DNA from: Pomphorhynchus laevis
Lineage: Eukaryota; Acanthocephala; Palaeacanthocephala; Echinorhynchida; Pomphorhynchidae
NCBI GenBank assembly: GCA_012934845.2
Contig: WNNJ02003523.1
Coordinates: 93,352-157,351, forward strand
DNA: 64,000 nucleotides
Direction of reading: 5' to 3'
The translations under genes and the position numbers were made by a program. Within the stretch, counting starts at the first letter, position 1, and the number at the start of each line of letters is the position of its first letter. Shown one piece after another: positions 39,261-48,396 of this stretch. A model generated the notes under the pieces. The model was not told where the DNA came from and searched no databases. It worked only from the letters and a program-made list of their open reading frames with translations.

Positions 39261-40600
39261 CAGTATCCAGTTTGAATCTTGCTAGTTCGTCTGGAAAAGG
39301 TAGTTTCAACAGTCATTCATCGCAACTCTTGGGTAGCGTTAGTTTCAATTCTGATCTGGGACACTTAGTTATATTCAACAAATTATTCACCGTTCCTAGT
39401 AATCTCTTACCACAACCCACACGCTATTTATCGATTGGGTATTCTAATCTTCGTAGTTTGCCTGCTCAAATAGTGGAGTTGAAGTATCACATGCTTTCTC
39501 ATTCGTATGACATTTTCTGTGTTGCTGAATCCTGGTTACATCAATATATTGTTGATACCACTGTGAACATTCCTTGATTTCGCCTTCTACGAAGCGACAT
39601 GATATCAGGTAGGCGAGGTGGCTGTGTCGCCGCATATGTCAGAGAAAATTTCCTCGTATTTGAGGTGTTGAATGTTTGTGACCCTTTTGGGTCGTTTGAG
39701 ACTCTATGCTTTCGTATCGATCACTCAGCTACCAGTATGAATTTATGTGTCGTGTATCGATCTCCGTTACTAATTGCAGACACTGATCAACTAAAACTTA
39801 TTTTACAATCGGTATGTTCCTCCACTCATTTTATTCTTTTAGGTGATGATTAGAATACCCAATCGATAAATAGCGTGTGGGTTGTGGTAAGGGATTACTA
39901 GGAACGATCTAGATGGTTAGACTATGTCTTTTCTGATGGTAGTTCTACGACAAGGGAAATATCTGAGTTCCTAGCTGAGGAACTAATGCTGATTCAGCAC
40001 GTACAAAAACCAACTTGCTTAACTTCAAAATCGGATTCGGTACTTGATCTGGTGTTTTCCAGATATGTAGGTGACATAATCAAAGTTGATCATCTCCCTC
40101 CTTTATTAAGTAGTGACCACTGCTTGCTCTCCTTGACGGCTGTCCCCTATTCCAGGTTCTGTCCACCTAGCTCAAAAACTTCCAAACGTCATTGGTCGAA
40201 AGTGAGAAGAGAAGATGTTTTGAGAGTTTACAACCAATTCCCGTGTATTTTCATGAACCCAGACAAGCTATCATTGAATATGATCACTGATTGCCTACAT
40301 AAATTATCTGATATTCTTGCCCCTATGCGCGAATCATCTTATGCTGCTAAGTCACCTGCATGGATAGATTCCGATGTCAGACAACTAATAAGTTCACGAA
40401 ATTGTTTATGGAAACTTCAGCGTTCTGACTTTAGTTTCTCTGCCAGATATAAATATGTTCGAAATCTTTGTACTAGAGTGAAAGCAACAAAACGATATGC
40501 ATTCGAATCGTATATTGCTAATAATGTAACACGAAATCTAAAACTATTCTGGGCTTATATTCGTCGTAACAGAACCCTTAACACATAAATCAAGTATGTC
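39182..40600 (+). pseudogene. LINE-L ORF2, APE endonuclease and linker
   Basis: ATG 39182 (MRTKFSGCQMA) sits in ORF1 codons as in LINE-B. GYSNLRSLPAQ, CVAESWLH, stop at 39575, RRGGCVAAYVRE (39605), VVYRSP, then LLGDD-stop where GDFN is expected (39843). Resumes at 39986: LIQHVQKPTCLTSKS, LDLVFSRYVGD, SSDHCLLSL, then AWIDSDVRQLISSRNCLW and LFWAYIRRNRTL to 40588. Four or more breaks. Confidence 0.8.
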
Positions 40601-42260
40601 CTTAATGCGGAGGGATGCGTGATAACTTCTCAGAGTGGTATTGTGGAATGCCGTGCTACGTACTTTTCGCTACCGGCAAATAATTCACCTAGAGCTTCTA
40701 TCACTTCGCATTTGTAGCATTAGGGCAATCTTCGCGTTTTCATCCAGTAACGATTTGTGAGATTGTAAGTCAGCTTGATCAGCTTGACCCATTTAGCTCT
40801 ACCGACCCTGATGACATTTCTCAGTTTCTCTTAAAGAATTTATCTAGATATTTGGCTCCTCTTCTTGCTATTTTTGAGAACAGTTTGACCAGTGGATGAG
40901 TTCCTGATGTCTGGAAAACTGCCATCGTAGTTCCAATCCTAAAGAAAACCATTGCAACGGCTTGTACTGACTATAGACCAATCAGCCTGACTAGGTCTCT
41001 ATGCCAAGTGCTTGAAAAGTTGATCGCTACCCGGTCACGTATCACTTGACGGAACTCGGAATAATGTCGTTTTCTCAACACGGTTTCCTTCCTGGTCGTT
41101 CCTGCTTAACTAACTTATTGACTTCACGCGAAATGTGGGTTAAGGCGGTCAGTCGCGGCCAATCAATTGATGTGGTATTCATTGACTTTTCAAGGGCATT
41201 TGATCTGGTGCCGCATGAAAGCTTGGTAGCATTACTATTTAACAACGACATTCCTGTAATGTTGTGTAAGTGGGTTCAAGATTTCCTACGTAATTGATTC
41301 TTTAGAGTGAGAGTTGGCACCTATCTTTCCACTCCCAGACGCGTTTTCTGTGGTGTTCCGCAGGGTACAGTACTAGGAACTCTGCTGTTTATTGTGTTCC
41401 TTAACGATTTGTTGCTGCGGATTCAGAGTCCCTGTCTTGCTTTTACTGACGACCTCAAACTATGGTCTGTAGATGATATTGATCCGCTTGGCATTTCCCT
41501 GCAGGAAGACCTTAATGAAATATACCGATGGAGTGAGGCTACTGGTATGAAGATCAATGTTGACAAATGCGGTCACATGAAATTAGGAAGGCGTTGTGAT
41601 GACCGTCATTTTCGCCTAGGAACTTCAATTCTTAATGTCGTCATGGAGTATAGGGATCTGGGTGTCATGGTGCATAGGACATTGAAATCTCAGTCAACTA
41701 AAGAGTTTGCCTATAGCATGACTTTGCCATCCATGTACTGCGTCAAAAATGCATTTAATCGTATTAATCCATATGTTTTCAAACGGCTTTACTGCGCTCT
41801 TGTTCGCCCGCATATAGAGTACTGCGTGCAAGCAGTTTTTCTGTACACTAAGGGAGAGTTCAATAAACTAGAGTCAATCCTTCGTAGAGGTTCTCGAATG
41901 TGTATGGACGGATCATATTCATATCGTCAGCGGCTTGAATTTCTAAAAATACCATCTTTGGGTCAGAGGCTATATTACCTAGATTCTATTGCATTATGGC
42001 GAATGGTTAATGGGATAGATGGTTTTCTCTCGTGCTATGTTAAAGTTTGTTCTCAGACGCGTCGTGGCCACCCATTGAAACTATTTAAGTTTCTCCACGG
42101 TAAAGTAGTGAGTTTGACTAGGCTCTCACATCGAGCATTAAACGCCTGGAACACCTTGCCAGGAGAAATAGCATGTACCAAGGACTTCTCTCAATTTAAA
42201 GTTCAACTTCGTCAGTGGATTAACGATCATGGCATTCCGGATGTAAACAATATTATGTAA
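40601..42260 (+). pseudogene. LINE-L ORF2, reverse transcriptase
   Basis: RT N-terminal part 40740-41040 in broken frames (WKTAIVVPILKKT, DYRPISLTR). The frame 41046-41297 has SQHGFLPGRSCLTNLL and VVFIDFSRAFDLVPHE, ending in a stop. 41307-42260 (317 residues) has FCGVPQGTVLGTLLF and LAFTDDLKLW, so the active site is TDD instead of ADD with both Asp kept. Thumb: KRLYCALVRPHIEYC, then RRGHPLKLFKFLHGKV and HRALNAWNTLPGEI. Only two lesions in the last 1.2 kb. Confidence 0.83.
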
Positions 42261-42317
42261 CCGCTATTTACTTATTTTGTCTTTTTTTCATATTTCTCCT
42301 ACGTGATCAGCTGAAAC

Positions 42318-42440
42318 AGCCATTTGGCTATAACTTGTAATATTTTTTTATAACTTGTAATAAAAATAAAAAACTATAACTTGCAATACTATAACTTGTA
42401 ATACTAATAACTTGTAATTAACTTGTAATAACTTGGCTAT
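42318..42440 (+). repeat. repeated 3' tail units of LINE-L
   Basis: After the hairpin the word TATAACTTGTAATA recurs about six times with variable spacing to 42440, ending in a fresh TTGGCTATAAC. The same words stand at 45291-45328 before LINE-V. Confidence 0.7.
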
Positions 42441-42495
42441 AACTTTTTTACAGGTTACCCGCAAATGGACTCTTTTATTGTTATCACTATTAAAC

Positions 42496-43035
42496 TTAGA
42501 ACATTATGTGTGATTTTGTGTGATTGTTGCTTTCTGACATGTCTGCTTTCTGACATGCGTAAGGTTTCATCCTTATTGACATTGAAACATCTTTTGCAAT
42601 AAGGGTTGATATCCTTAATCGTAGGGTTCGTATGCAATCTATGTACGAAGAATTAGTGCGAGTGGATATCTGACTTGATATTTGTTTCAGTACAGCGTTC
42701 GTGGTCGGACCTATCCCTCCTGTGGTCGATAATATAATCGGATGAAAGGATGCATGCTCAACTTTCACTATTCGTTTATTATATTTTGCATTTTTGTGAT
42801 TTTCGTTGTATTTGAAGGTGTATGATATTCTTGATTGGGAGTAATACGGAGCCAAAGAGTTAAAAACGCATATATCCATGAAGGACCGGTCCGAAGCATT
42901 CCCAAATAGGCCGTTGCAAGAAATATCTGCCCTTGCATCTCTATCTCGCTATGTTGTATTGTTATCGAATTCAATAGATTGAGGTACATGATTAAGTTGG
43001 GGCTCTTTTATTACACACTTACAAAACGTGCTTAA
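42496..43035 (-). pseudogene. RLE-I nuclease C-terminal part
   Basis: From about 42985 downward: RDARADISCNGLFG and RSFMDICVFNSLAPYYSQS (acidic catalytic-region motifs of the PD-(D/E)XK type), then KNAKYNKRIVKVEHASFHPI and STTGGIGPTTNAVLKQI, closing with TLRLRISTLIAKDV. RLE-J and RLE-P show the same order. A frameshift near 42900 separates the halves. Stop at 42496. Confidence 0.72.
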
Positions 43036-43039
43036 ACAT

Positions 43040-43582
43040 TTATATTTCATCGATTACAATATTGTGACGGACAAAATTAAATCCTCCAGTCGGGCATGAC
43101 AGGGCATGCGTAATATTAAATCCGGCACCGCAAGGGCACTTATTTGCCATTGAGTTTGGTTGCCAGTCATATCGTACTGCAACAGCGTCTTGAAATTCCC
43201 TCGAAGTTAGAAATGTACCGGCTAGGTCATACGCTGGATTCAGCCATGACGCCGTTCCAATTGTATTGGCGTTTTTAAGAATCGAAGCAAGATCCCTCTC
43301 CGAGGATTGGATGAGACCTGATGAAATATGATCCCATCTGCTAAAATTGGAATGTCGGATGTGGCTCAGCAAATCTTGTAGATTATCCAGAAGAACAGAA
43401 TTTTGACAGCTATTCCTATTAAGCTCAAACATCTTTAACGAGTTCACGTAATCCACATTTCCTCTTTCGGTTGGGTTATAAATTCCGAGTCCACCAAATT
43501 TGAACGGAAGTGTAATTAGTATTCTATCTTCCTCTCCAATCGGTCCGGTACCTAACATATGAGGTAATAAGTGCTCGAACAA
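43040..43582 (-). CDS. RLE-I thumb and CCHC zinc motif
   Basis: 180-residue open piece. LPFKFGGLGIYNPTERG (25-41) is the thumb-side motif shared by this RT group. C149-x-C151-x7-H159-x3-C163 followed by VRHN (171-174) is the zinc motif and first nuclease motif, as in RLE-H. The piece stops at 43040, and nuclease reading continues in another frame below. Its start codon is arbitrary; it is connected to the RT across a frameshift near 43590. Confidence 0.75.
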   Translation of the reverse strand: MFEHLLPHMLGTGPIGEEDRILITLPFKFGGLGIYNPTERGNVDYVNSLKMFELNRNSCQNSVLLDNLQDLLSHIRHSNFSRWDHISSGLIQSSERDLASILKNANTIGTASWLNPAYDLAGTFLTSREFQDAVAVRYDWQPNSMANKCPCGAGFNITHALSCPTGGFNFVRHNIVIDEI

Positions 43583-43598
43583 CCGCGAACGAAAGTTT

Positions 43599-44933
43599 TC
43601 AAACCAACTGTTTGTGGTATTGCAAGTTCTGAATAAATAAGTCTTGGTGTTGATATGCTTTTGTCAATAGAATATAAGCCGAGAATGCGTTGATTGATGC
43701 AATATCATGAAGCTGATCAAGTGACTTATTCCAATCGTCGATCGTTTCTTTAACTCGTGACTTCACGTATTCGCCGATACCTATAAAGCTTCCTAGGTAT
43801 TTGGCACCATCTTTATGTATAGGTACGGCATCGTCTGCAAATCGCTTTAAATTAGTCCCCAGCTCTACGTCGTGTGTGAGAAGCGTGCATTTTGTAGGAT
43901 TTACAAAGTATTCATAATTCGGGCCCACCTGCTTGACACATTCCCACACTTTTAAGAGGTCATCGATTTTTCCGACACATGCTCCATCGTCTGCGTACCA
44001 ACAGTGGGTAGCTCCAGGTGCAATCTTACTCAATCTGTCAATTAGGGGCATTGATGCAGCAGCGTAAGCAGCCATGACCAGCGGATCCCCTTGTGTGAAT
44101 CCTTCAGCCGACAATAGCGTTATATTATCGACAGTAAGAATTGATGGTTGCCCATACTTGTTATTTAATATCGTCGATAAAGCTGAACATATATATTTCA
44201 TGTTTGTTAGAGCCATTTCTCTGTTAACACAATTAAATGCGTTTCTTGCATCTAACAATAGCACACAATTGTCGGCCGATTTTTCAAACGCTGTTCGGAC
44301 TAAATGGACAGCGATTTCGGTACCACATCGTTGTCCAGCGCATATTTGAAAACTCCCACAGACTGCTGTCAGATCATTTTTGATGCGTGAAAGTAAAGCA
44401 CGACCAACTATTCTTCTCACTACCTCACCAATTCTAATTGGTCTGACACCAGGCATCTTGTTTAATGGTATCAAACGGCTTACTGTATATGCCTGCAGCA
44501 GGGATGGCTCAATAGATTCAGTCGATATCTTAATTGCGAATTAACATATCTTATCGGATAGAAGGTAAGAAGTATTACCAAATGATGTAAGAAAATGTAT
44601 CCAACCATCAGAGTCTCCTCCAGACGGACCAGCAGATCCGCGTGTTAGTTTTGCTGCTGTTATAACTTTCTCTGACGTCAAATCATAAAATCGTGAGGCA
44701 TGAAATCGATGTTCCACGCATCCATCCAACCTATTCCTAAGCATCAGGCTGTCAGACGCCGACGCGTTAGTAGGATGAAGCTCTCTTAGTTTTTGAAGTA
44801 CGGTAATACCGTCAAGTTCCGTTACCGATGACAATATTCCACCACCTGACCGTTGTTTTAATAATTGCAATGCTTTGCGGATTTTTCCAGATTTAATAAG
44901 ATTGACAGTCTTTTTTATATCTGATGAGGGCAT
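43599..44933 (-). pseudogene. RLE-I linker and reverse transcriptase
   Basis: 44933-44541 and 44474-43599 are in the same frame, separated by one TAA at about 44541. Linker: GKIRKALQLLKQRSGGGIL and AAKLTRGSAGPSGGDSDGW (RT entry motif). RT (291-residue piece): GVRPIRIGEVVRRIVGRAL (9-27), LLLDARNAFNCVNRE (72-86, Asp75), AEGFTQGDPLVMAAY (123-137), THCWYADDGACVG (156-168, Asp162, Asp163). YLGSFIG and ASINAFSAYILLTKAYQHQ follow. Catalytic residues intact. Confidence 0.78.
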
Positions 44934-45285
44934 GTTCCCATTCTTTTTCTAGTTCACTTACCTGACACTTTTGAAGAAATCGCGCTTCTGCCAGTAACTC
45001 ATTAAGTTTTCCCCCATCTCCAAAGTAGTATTCTCCGTTCCAGGGTTTTCCTAGTTAGGTTAACTTTCCGTGCCGGAATTATCTGCAAAGGAATTTGACA
45101 TAGCACGGTGGCCCTCTTCAAAGGATCATTTTGATCTATTCTTGCTTTATCAAAGTCATCGAAACACGTTTTAATCAGACGAAGAAATCCTTGCTTGCAC
45201 TACACATCGGTAATTTAAAAAGATTTGGACACCATTGGATTATTTCGTCGTACACAATGCCCAGTGAGCATTTTTTCAAATTTAA
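44934..45285 (-). pseudogene. RLE-I N-terminal region
   Basis: From 45285 downward in shifting frames: SLGIVYDEIIQWCPNLFKLP, RIDQNDPFEEGHRAM, IPLQIIPARKVNLTRKTLER, LNELLAEARFLQKCQ. The RKTLERR stretch matches RKTIERR in RLE-K at 57200, which confirms it as element coding sequence. Function of this region unknown. Confidence 0.6.
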
Positions 45286-45930
45286 CTCGGCTATAACTAT
45301 ATCTACTTGGCTATAACTTGTAATACTAATAATAATCTTCCGTTTGTGTTGTGCGTTTATATAATGCTTTAATGAGACCGATATTAGAATATGTGTCGCC
45401 AGCAGTCTTTCTGTGTACGCGTACAGAACTCGATCAATTAGAGCTCATACTTCGACGGTTTACGAAATTATGTCCTCAGGTACGATATCTTCCCTATGAG
45501 ACACGAATAAAAAGTTTGAATATGCCGACAGTGCGTGAAAGGTTCATTCTTTTCGACCATCTAGCTATGTATCGACTAACTAACGAAGATGAAAATTTCG
45601 CAGCAAATAGAGTTGAACTCAATGAACGGGTTGAACGTAGAGGGCACCCGAAAGTATTGGTAGTACATGAACACGGAAAATACCCTCGTAATTTCCTACT
45701 GTCCCATCGAGCAGTGAATGTTTGGATTCGTCTTCCAGCTGATGTCGTTGCGGTGCGTACAATCAATGAATTTAAATTTAATAAAAAGAGCTGGATTCGA
45801 AATGAGAACGAGTGGTGGTTGCTGCAGTACCCATGGTTCTGATGTATATATATTGAATGATTTTTTTCTTGTATTAATTTGGTTTTCTGAGCTGTCAAAA
45901 CAGCCTTATGGCTATAACCTGTAATAATTA
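45286..45930 (+). pseudogene. LINE-V, 5'-truncated LINE-A-type fragment
   Basis: 45291-45328 are LINE tail words (GGCTATAACTTGTAATA). From 45330 the sequence is about the last 600 bases of a LINE-A-type element: RPILEYVSPAVFLCTRTELD, LRRFTKLCPQVRYL, RRGHPKVLVVHEHGKYPRNF and HRAVNVWIRLPADV, open to the stop at 45840-45842. Then AGCC-TTAT-GGCT (45902-45913) and TAATAATTATTATT. Better preserved than LINE-A itself in this part. Confidence 0.83.
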
Positions 45931-46540
45931 TTATTACGCACGCCCTATCTTGCAAAACCAATGGCATGACAATTATTCGTCATAACATAATACGCGACAC
46001 GATTGCAAACGAACTAAGAAAGGTGAGTAAATACGTTGTCGTTGAACCTGTTTTACAACCTGTACCGGATTCAGTCACATTCTTGAATCCCGGAACGACA
46101 AAGGACACAAATGCCAGAGCGGACATAGCATTTAATGGTCTTAATGGAAACTTAGCGGAGCGGTCGTTCGTCGACATATGTGTATATAAACAGCTTAGCA
46201 CCGTCGTACTCTCTGAGATCCATATCCAGCCCTTTCAAATACCACGAAAGCCGTAAAAGGCAGAAATATGTGGAACGAATAGAGAGAATTGAATGGGGTA
46301 CATTTCATACTGTCGTGTTAACAGGCGCAATCGGGCCGACTGCTGATCAATTACTAAAAACAATGGCGCAACGTATGGCGATCTCATCTTATAGAAGTTA
46401 AACAGATTGCATTTATCACTTAAGACAGGTAATATCTATACAAATAGCAAATGCAGTGTCAATGGCCTTACGATTACGACTAGTCATGGCTCAACGCAAT
46501 GAAATATGCCAGGATTTGAAAAGGAACGACTAAATATGTA
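45931..46540 (+). pseudogene. RLE-J, nuclease C-terminal fragment
   Basis: Begins inside the zinc motif (THALSC, about 45933), then RHNIIRDTIANEL, VVVEPVLQPV, NARADIAFNGL, ERSFVDICVY; a frameshift near 46185; then NSLAPSYSLRSISSPFKYH, KYVERIERIEWGTFHTVVL and TGAIGPTADQLLK. A stop at 46399, and the C-terminal tail reads to LKRND at about 46533. Plus strand, opposite to RLE-I. Only the nuclease part survives; the rest is missing upstream of LINE-V. Confidence 0.75.
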
Positions 46541-46560
46541 CAATCTCCTTATAGATAATA

Positions 46561-46773
46561 CAGTGCGTATGAAATTATTATGCAAATATGTACTTTTACG
46601 ATTAAATTGTGTACTTTTATCTAATAACTATTAAATTTGCAAATGTTATTCTTTATTAACCTTCGACTTAGACTACAATAAACTAAATTGTCTGCAGTTA
46701 AGAGTAAATATGCTATGCCGATTTTATCGATTTTTAGCGTTTATAAGCGTCTGACGTTATTATGCAGCATATA
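46561..46773 (+). repeat. mariner left inverted repeat (213 bp)
   Basis: Starts CAGTGCGTATGAAATTATTA. Reverse complement of 47875-48087 with few mismatches. Confidence 0.92.
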
Positions 46774-46931
46774 TTATTTTTTATTTGAATGACTTTTCTT
46801 CCAGAGTGGAATTTCTCCAGATGATAAAATTGAATAAGTAGACATCAAACAATTGTTAGAAAAAGTTTACATATTAATGTAGCGACCTCGAGACTCTAAC
46901 AAACGTATAAGCCAGTTGTCCATTTAGCTTG
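46774..46931 (-). other. transposase 3' UTR
   Basis: AT-rich spacer between the inverted repeat and the transposase stop; no frame. Confidence 0.5.
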
Positions 46932-47834
46932 TTAAATTTTTATATCAACAGGAGTTATTTTACTCGCGGCTTTAGTAATTTCAATCCACAGTTCGTTTTT
47001 ATCGATAAATCGTTTGATATTTGCGTATACTTTGCGCTTAAGCATTGACCATACATTTTCAATGGGGTTCAAATCAGGTGACGACGGAGGCCATTTCATT
47101 ATTTTAGAGTTTTCTATCCCATTTCCTTCCAGGAATTTCATAGTGTATTTAGCGACATGTGCGGGTGCATTGTCTAGCATAAAAACCAAGTTGCTTTCCC
47201 CATTACGGATATGCATGCGATACCATGGCAGAAAATGTGAGTTGAGAAAATCTAAGTATGAATGAGCGTTCAATTTCACGCTGTCAGGAACACGGAAAGG
47301 TCCTATTATTGTGTCGTTTACAATTGCGGCCCAAATCATTACGCCGCCACCACCCTGTTGGCGTTATCCTCGAATCGGCTGCGACGTAGATGTTGTCAGC
47401 CATCCTCTCGCCCATCCGTCCAGTTCATCCAATGTTGCTCTGGATTCATCACTAAAGATGACTTTCGTGAAGTCCGTATTCATATTTTCACGTGCCCTCG
47501 CGATGCGTTTCTCCATATTAATGTTTGATATTACGGGTTGTCGCTTTGCGTTTCTTACGGAGCCCAAACTTCGCAAAATTCTGCAGCGAGTGTCGCGTTT
47601 TGTATATTTTATTCCTGCATATGCGAATATCTGGGCACTAGAACTTAGAGGATGCCTGACCATTTGGTACTTAAGGCTGCGCAACGTGCGATAAGAAATT
47701 GTACGAAATTTATTTCGTTCGTTTCGTTGCCTAACATGACTGATGCCTGAGATAGCTTTTTTACCGTCCGATGATCTCTTTTTATTTCTTTCGGAATCTT
47801 TTTCATCGGGCGAAATATCTTTACCGCGTCCCAT
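46932..47834 (-). pseudogene. mariner transposase (DD37E), one in-frame stop
   Basis: Start taken at ATG 47834 (MGRGKDISPDEKD); an upstream in-frame ATG at 47849 adds five residues. N-terminal helix-turn-helix region with RNKKRSSDGKKAISG and RTISYRTLRSLKYQMVRHP. Catalytic: VIFSDESRATLDELDGW (first Asp), FMLDNAPAHVAKY (second Asp), SPDLNPIENVWSML (Glu). I count 37 residues between the second Asp and the Glu, a DD37E spacing as described for mosquito ITmD37E elements. One TAA at 47364-47366 sits just before GGGGVMIWAAI, in the same frame on both sides, so a single base change separates it from an open frame. Cut-and-paste DNA transposase of the nucleus. Confidence 0.88.
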
Positions 47835-47874
47835 CGCTACCAAAAGCAAAAGCAGCTTCTACTGTATAGCAAAC

Positions 47875-48087
47875 TATATGCTGCATAATAACGTCAGACG
47901 CTTATAAACGCTAAAAATCGATAAAATCGGCATAGCATATTTACTCTTAACTGCAGACAATTTAGTTTATGGTAGTCTAAGTCGAATGTTAATAAAGAAT
48001 AACATTTGCAAATTTAATAGTTATTAGATAAAAGTACACAATTTAATCGTAAAAGTACATATTTGCATAATAATTTCATACTCACTG
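47875..48087 (-). repeat. mariner right inverted repeat (213 bp)
   Basis: Mirror of 46561-46773; ends CATACTCACTG. Confidence 0.92.
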
Positions 48088-48396
48088 TCGATACTAATTT
48101 TAGCTAACATGTTGCCCGGTATGGGATGTTTTACGGTTGATATGTATATGTTTTATTTGAGTGTTCTGAAAAAATAATAATAATTTAAAAAATTATCAAT
48201 AGACAACAAAGTGAGCAGCAAGGCTCATTACAAGTTGTGTCACAATAGGAAAAAGTAAATGTAGAGTGTACTTACTATTGTATATATGTCCTCTGACTCG
48301 ATCTTCATCTTCAAGAAGGGATCTTTTTCCATATTTCGTTTAAAAGAAGCCAGATTCGAGGATGCAACTGTTGAGTCAGCAAGGTGGTTCCAAGTA
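48088..48396 (-). other. LINE-M 3' UTR and junction to the mariner
   Basis: Read on the minus strand: after the ORF2 stop at 48397, a UTR with a TGAGC-CTTGCT-GCTCA hairpin (48212-48227) and an ATTATTATTATT tail near 48167-48180. 48088-48160 is unassigned flank. Confidence 0.6.

Larger units (their letters stand above)
38191..42440 (+). mobile_element. LINE-L, family-1 non-LTR element
   Basis: Order: ORF1 (38200-39260), ORF2 (39182-42260), 3' UTR with AGCC-ATTT-GGCT hairpin (42318-42329), then repeated ATAACTTGTAATA tail units to 42440. The first finger Cys is missing at the border with LINE-S, so the 5' end is cut. Related to A, E and F by ORF1/ORF2 wording. Confidence 0.82.
42490..45285 (-). 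mobile_element. RLE-I, minus-strand RT/restriction-like-endonuclease element
   Basis: One long minus-strand coding region in pieces: N-terminal domain (45285-44541), RT (44474-43599), thumb and CCHC (43582-43040), nuclease end (43035-42496). Related to RLE-J, K and P. The RT differs from RLE-H: GFTQGDPL and WYADDG. No LTR and no APE domain. 5' UTR not found; bordered by LINE tail units on both sides. Confidence 0.75.
46561..48087 (-). mobile_element. Tc1/mariner-type transposon with 213-bp inverted repeats
   Basis: 1527 bp. Inverted repeats 46561-46773 and 47875-48087, both starting CAGTG, differ at only a few bases. Between them a minus-strand transposase of about 300 residues. The left flank ends TA as expected for this superfamily; the right flank is TC, probably a mutation. 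The similar repeats and single transposase lesion suggest a young insertion. Confidence 0.92.

Noticed and set aside
44937-44960. Splice sites or exons of a host gene around RLE-I
   Set aside because: Frame changes there are explained by indels; the amino-acid pattern matches RLE-K and no intron consensus is needed.
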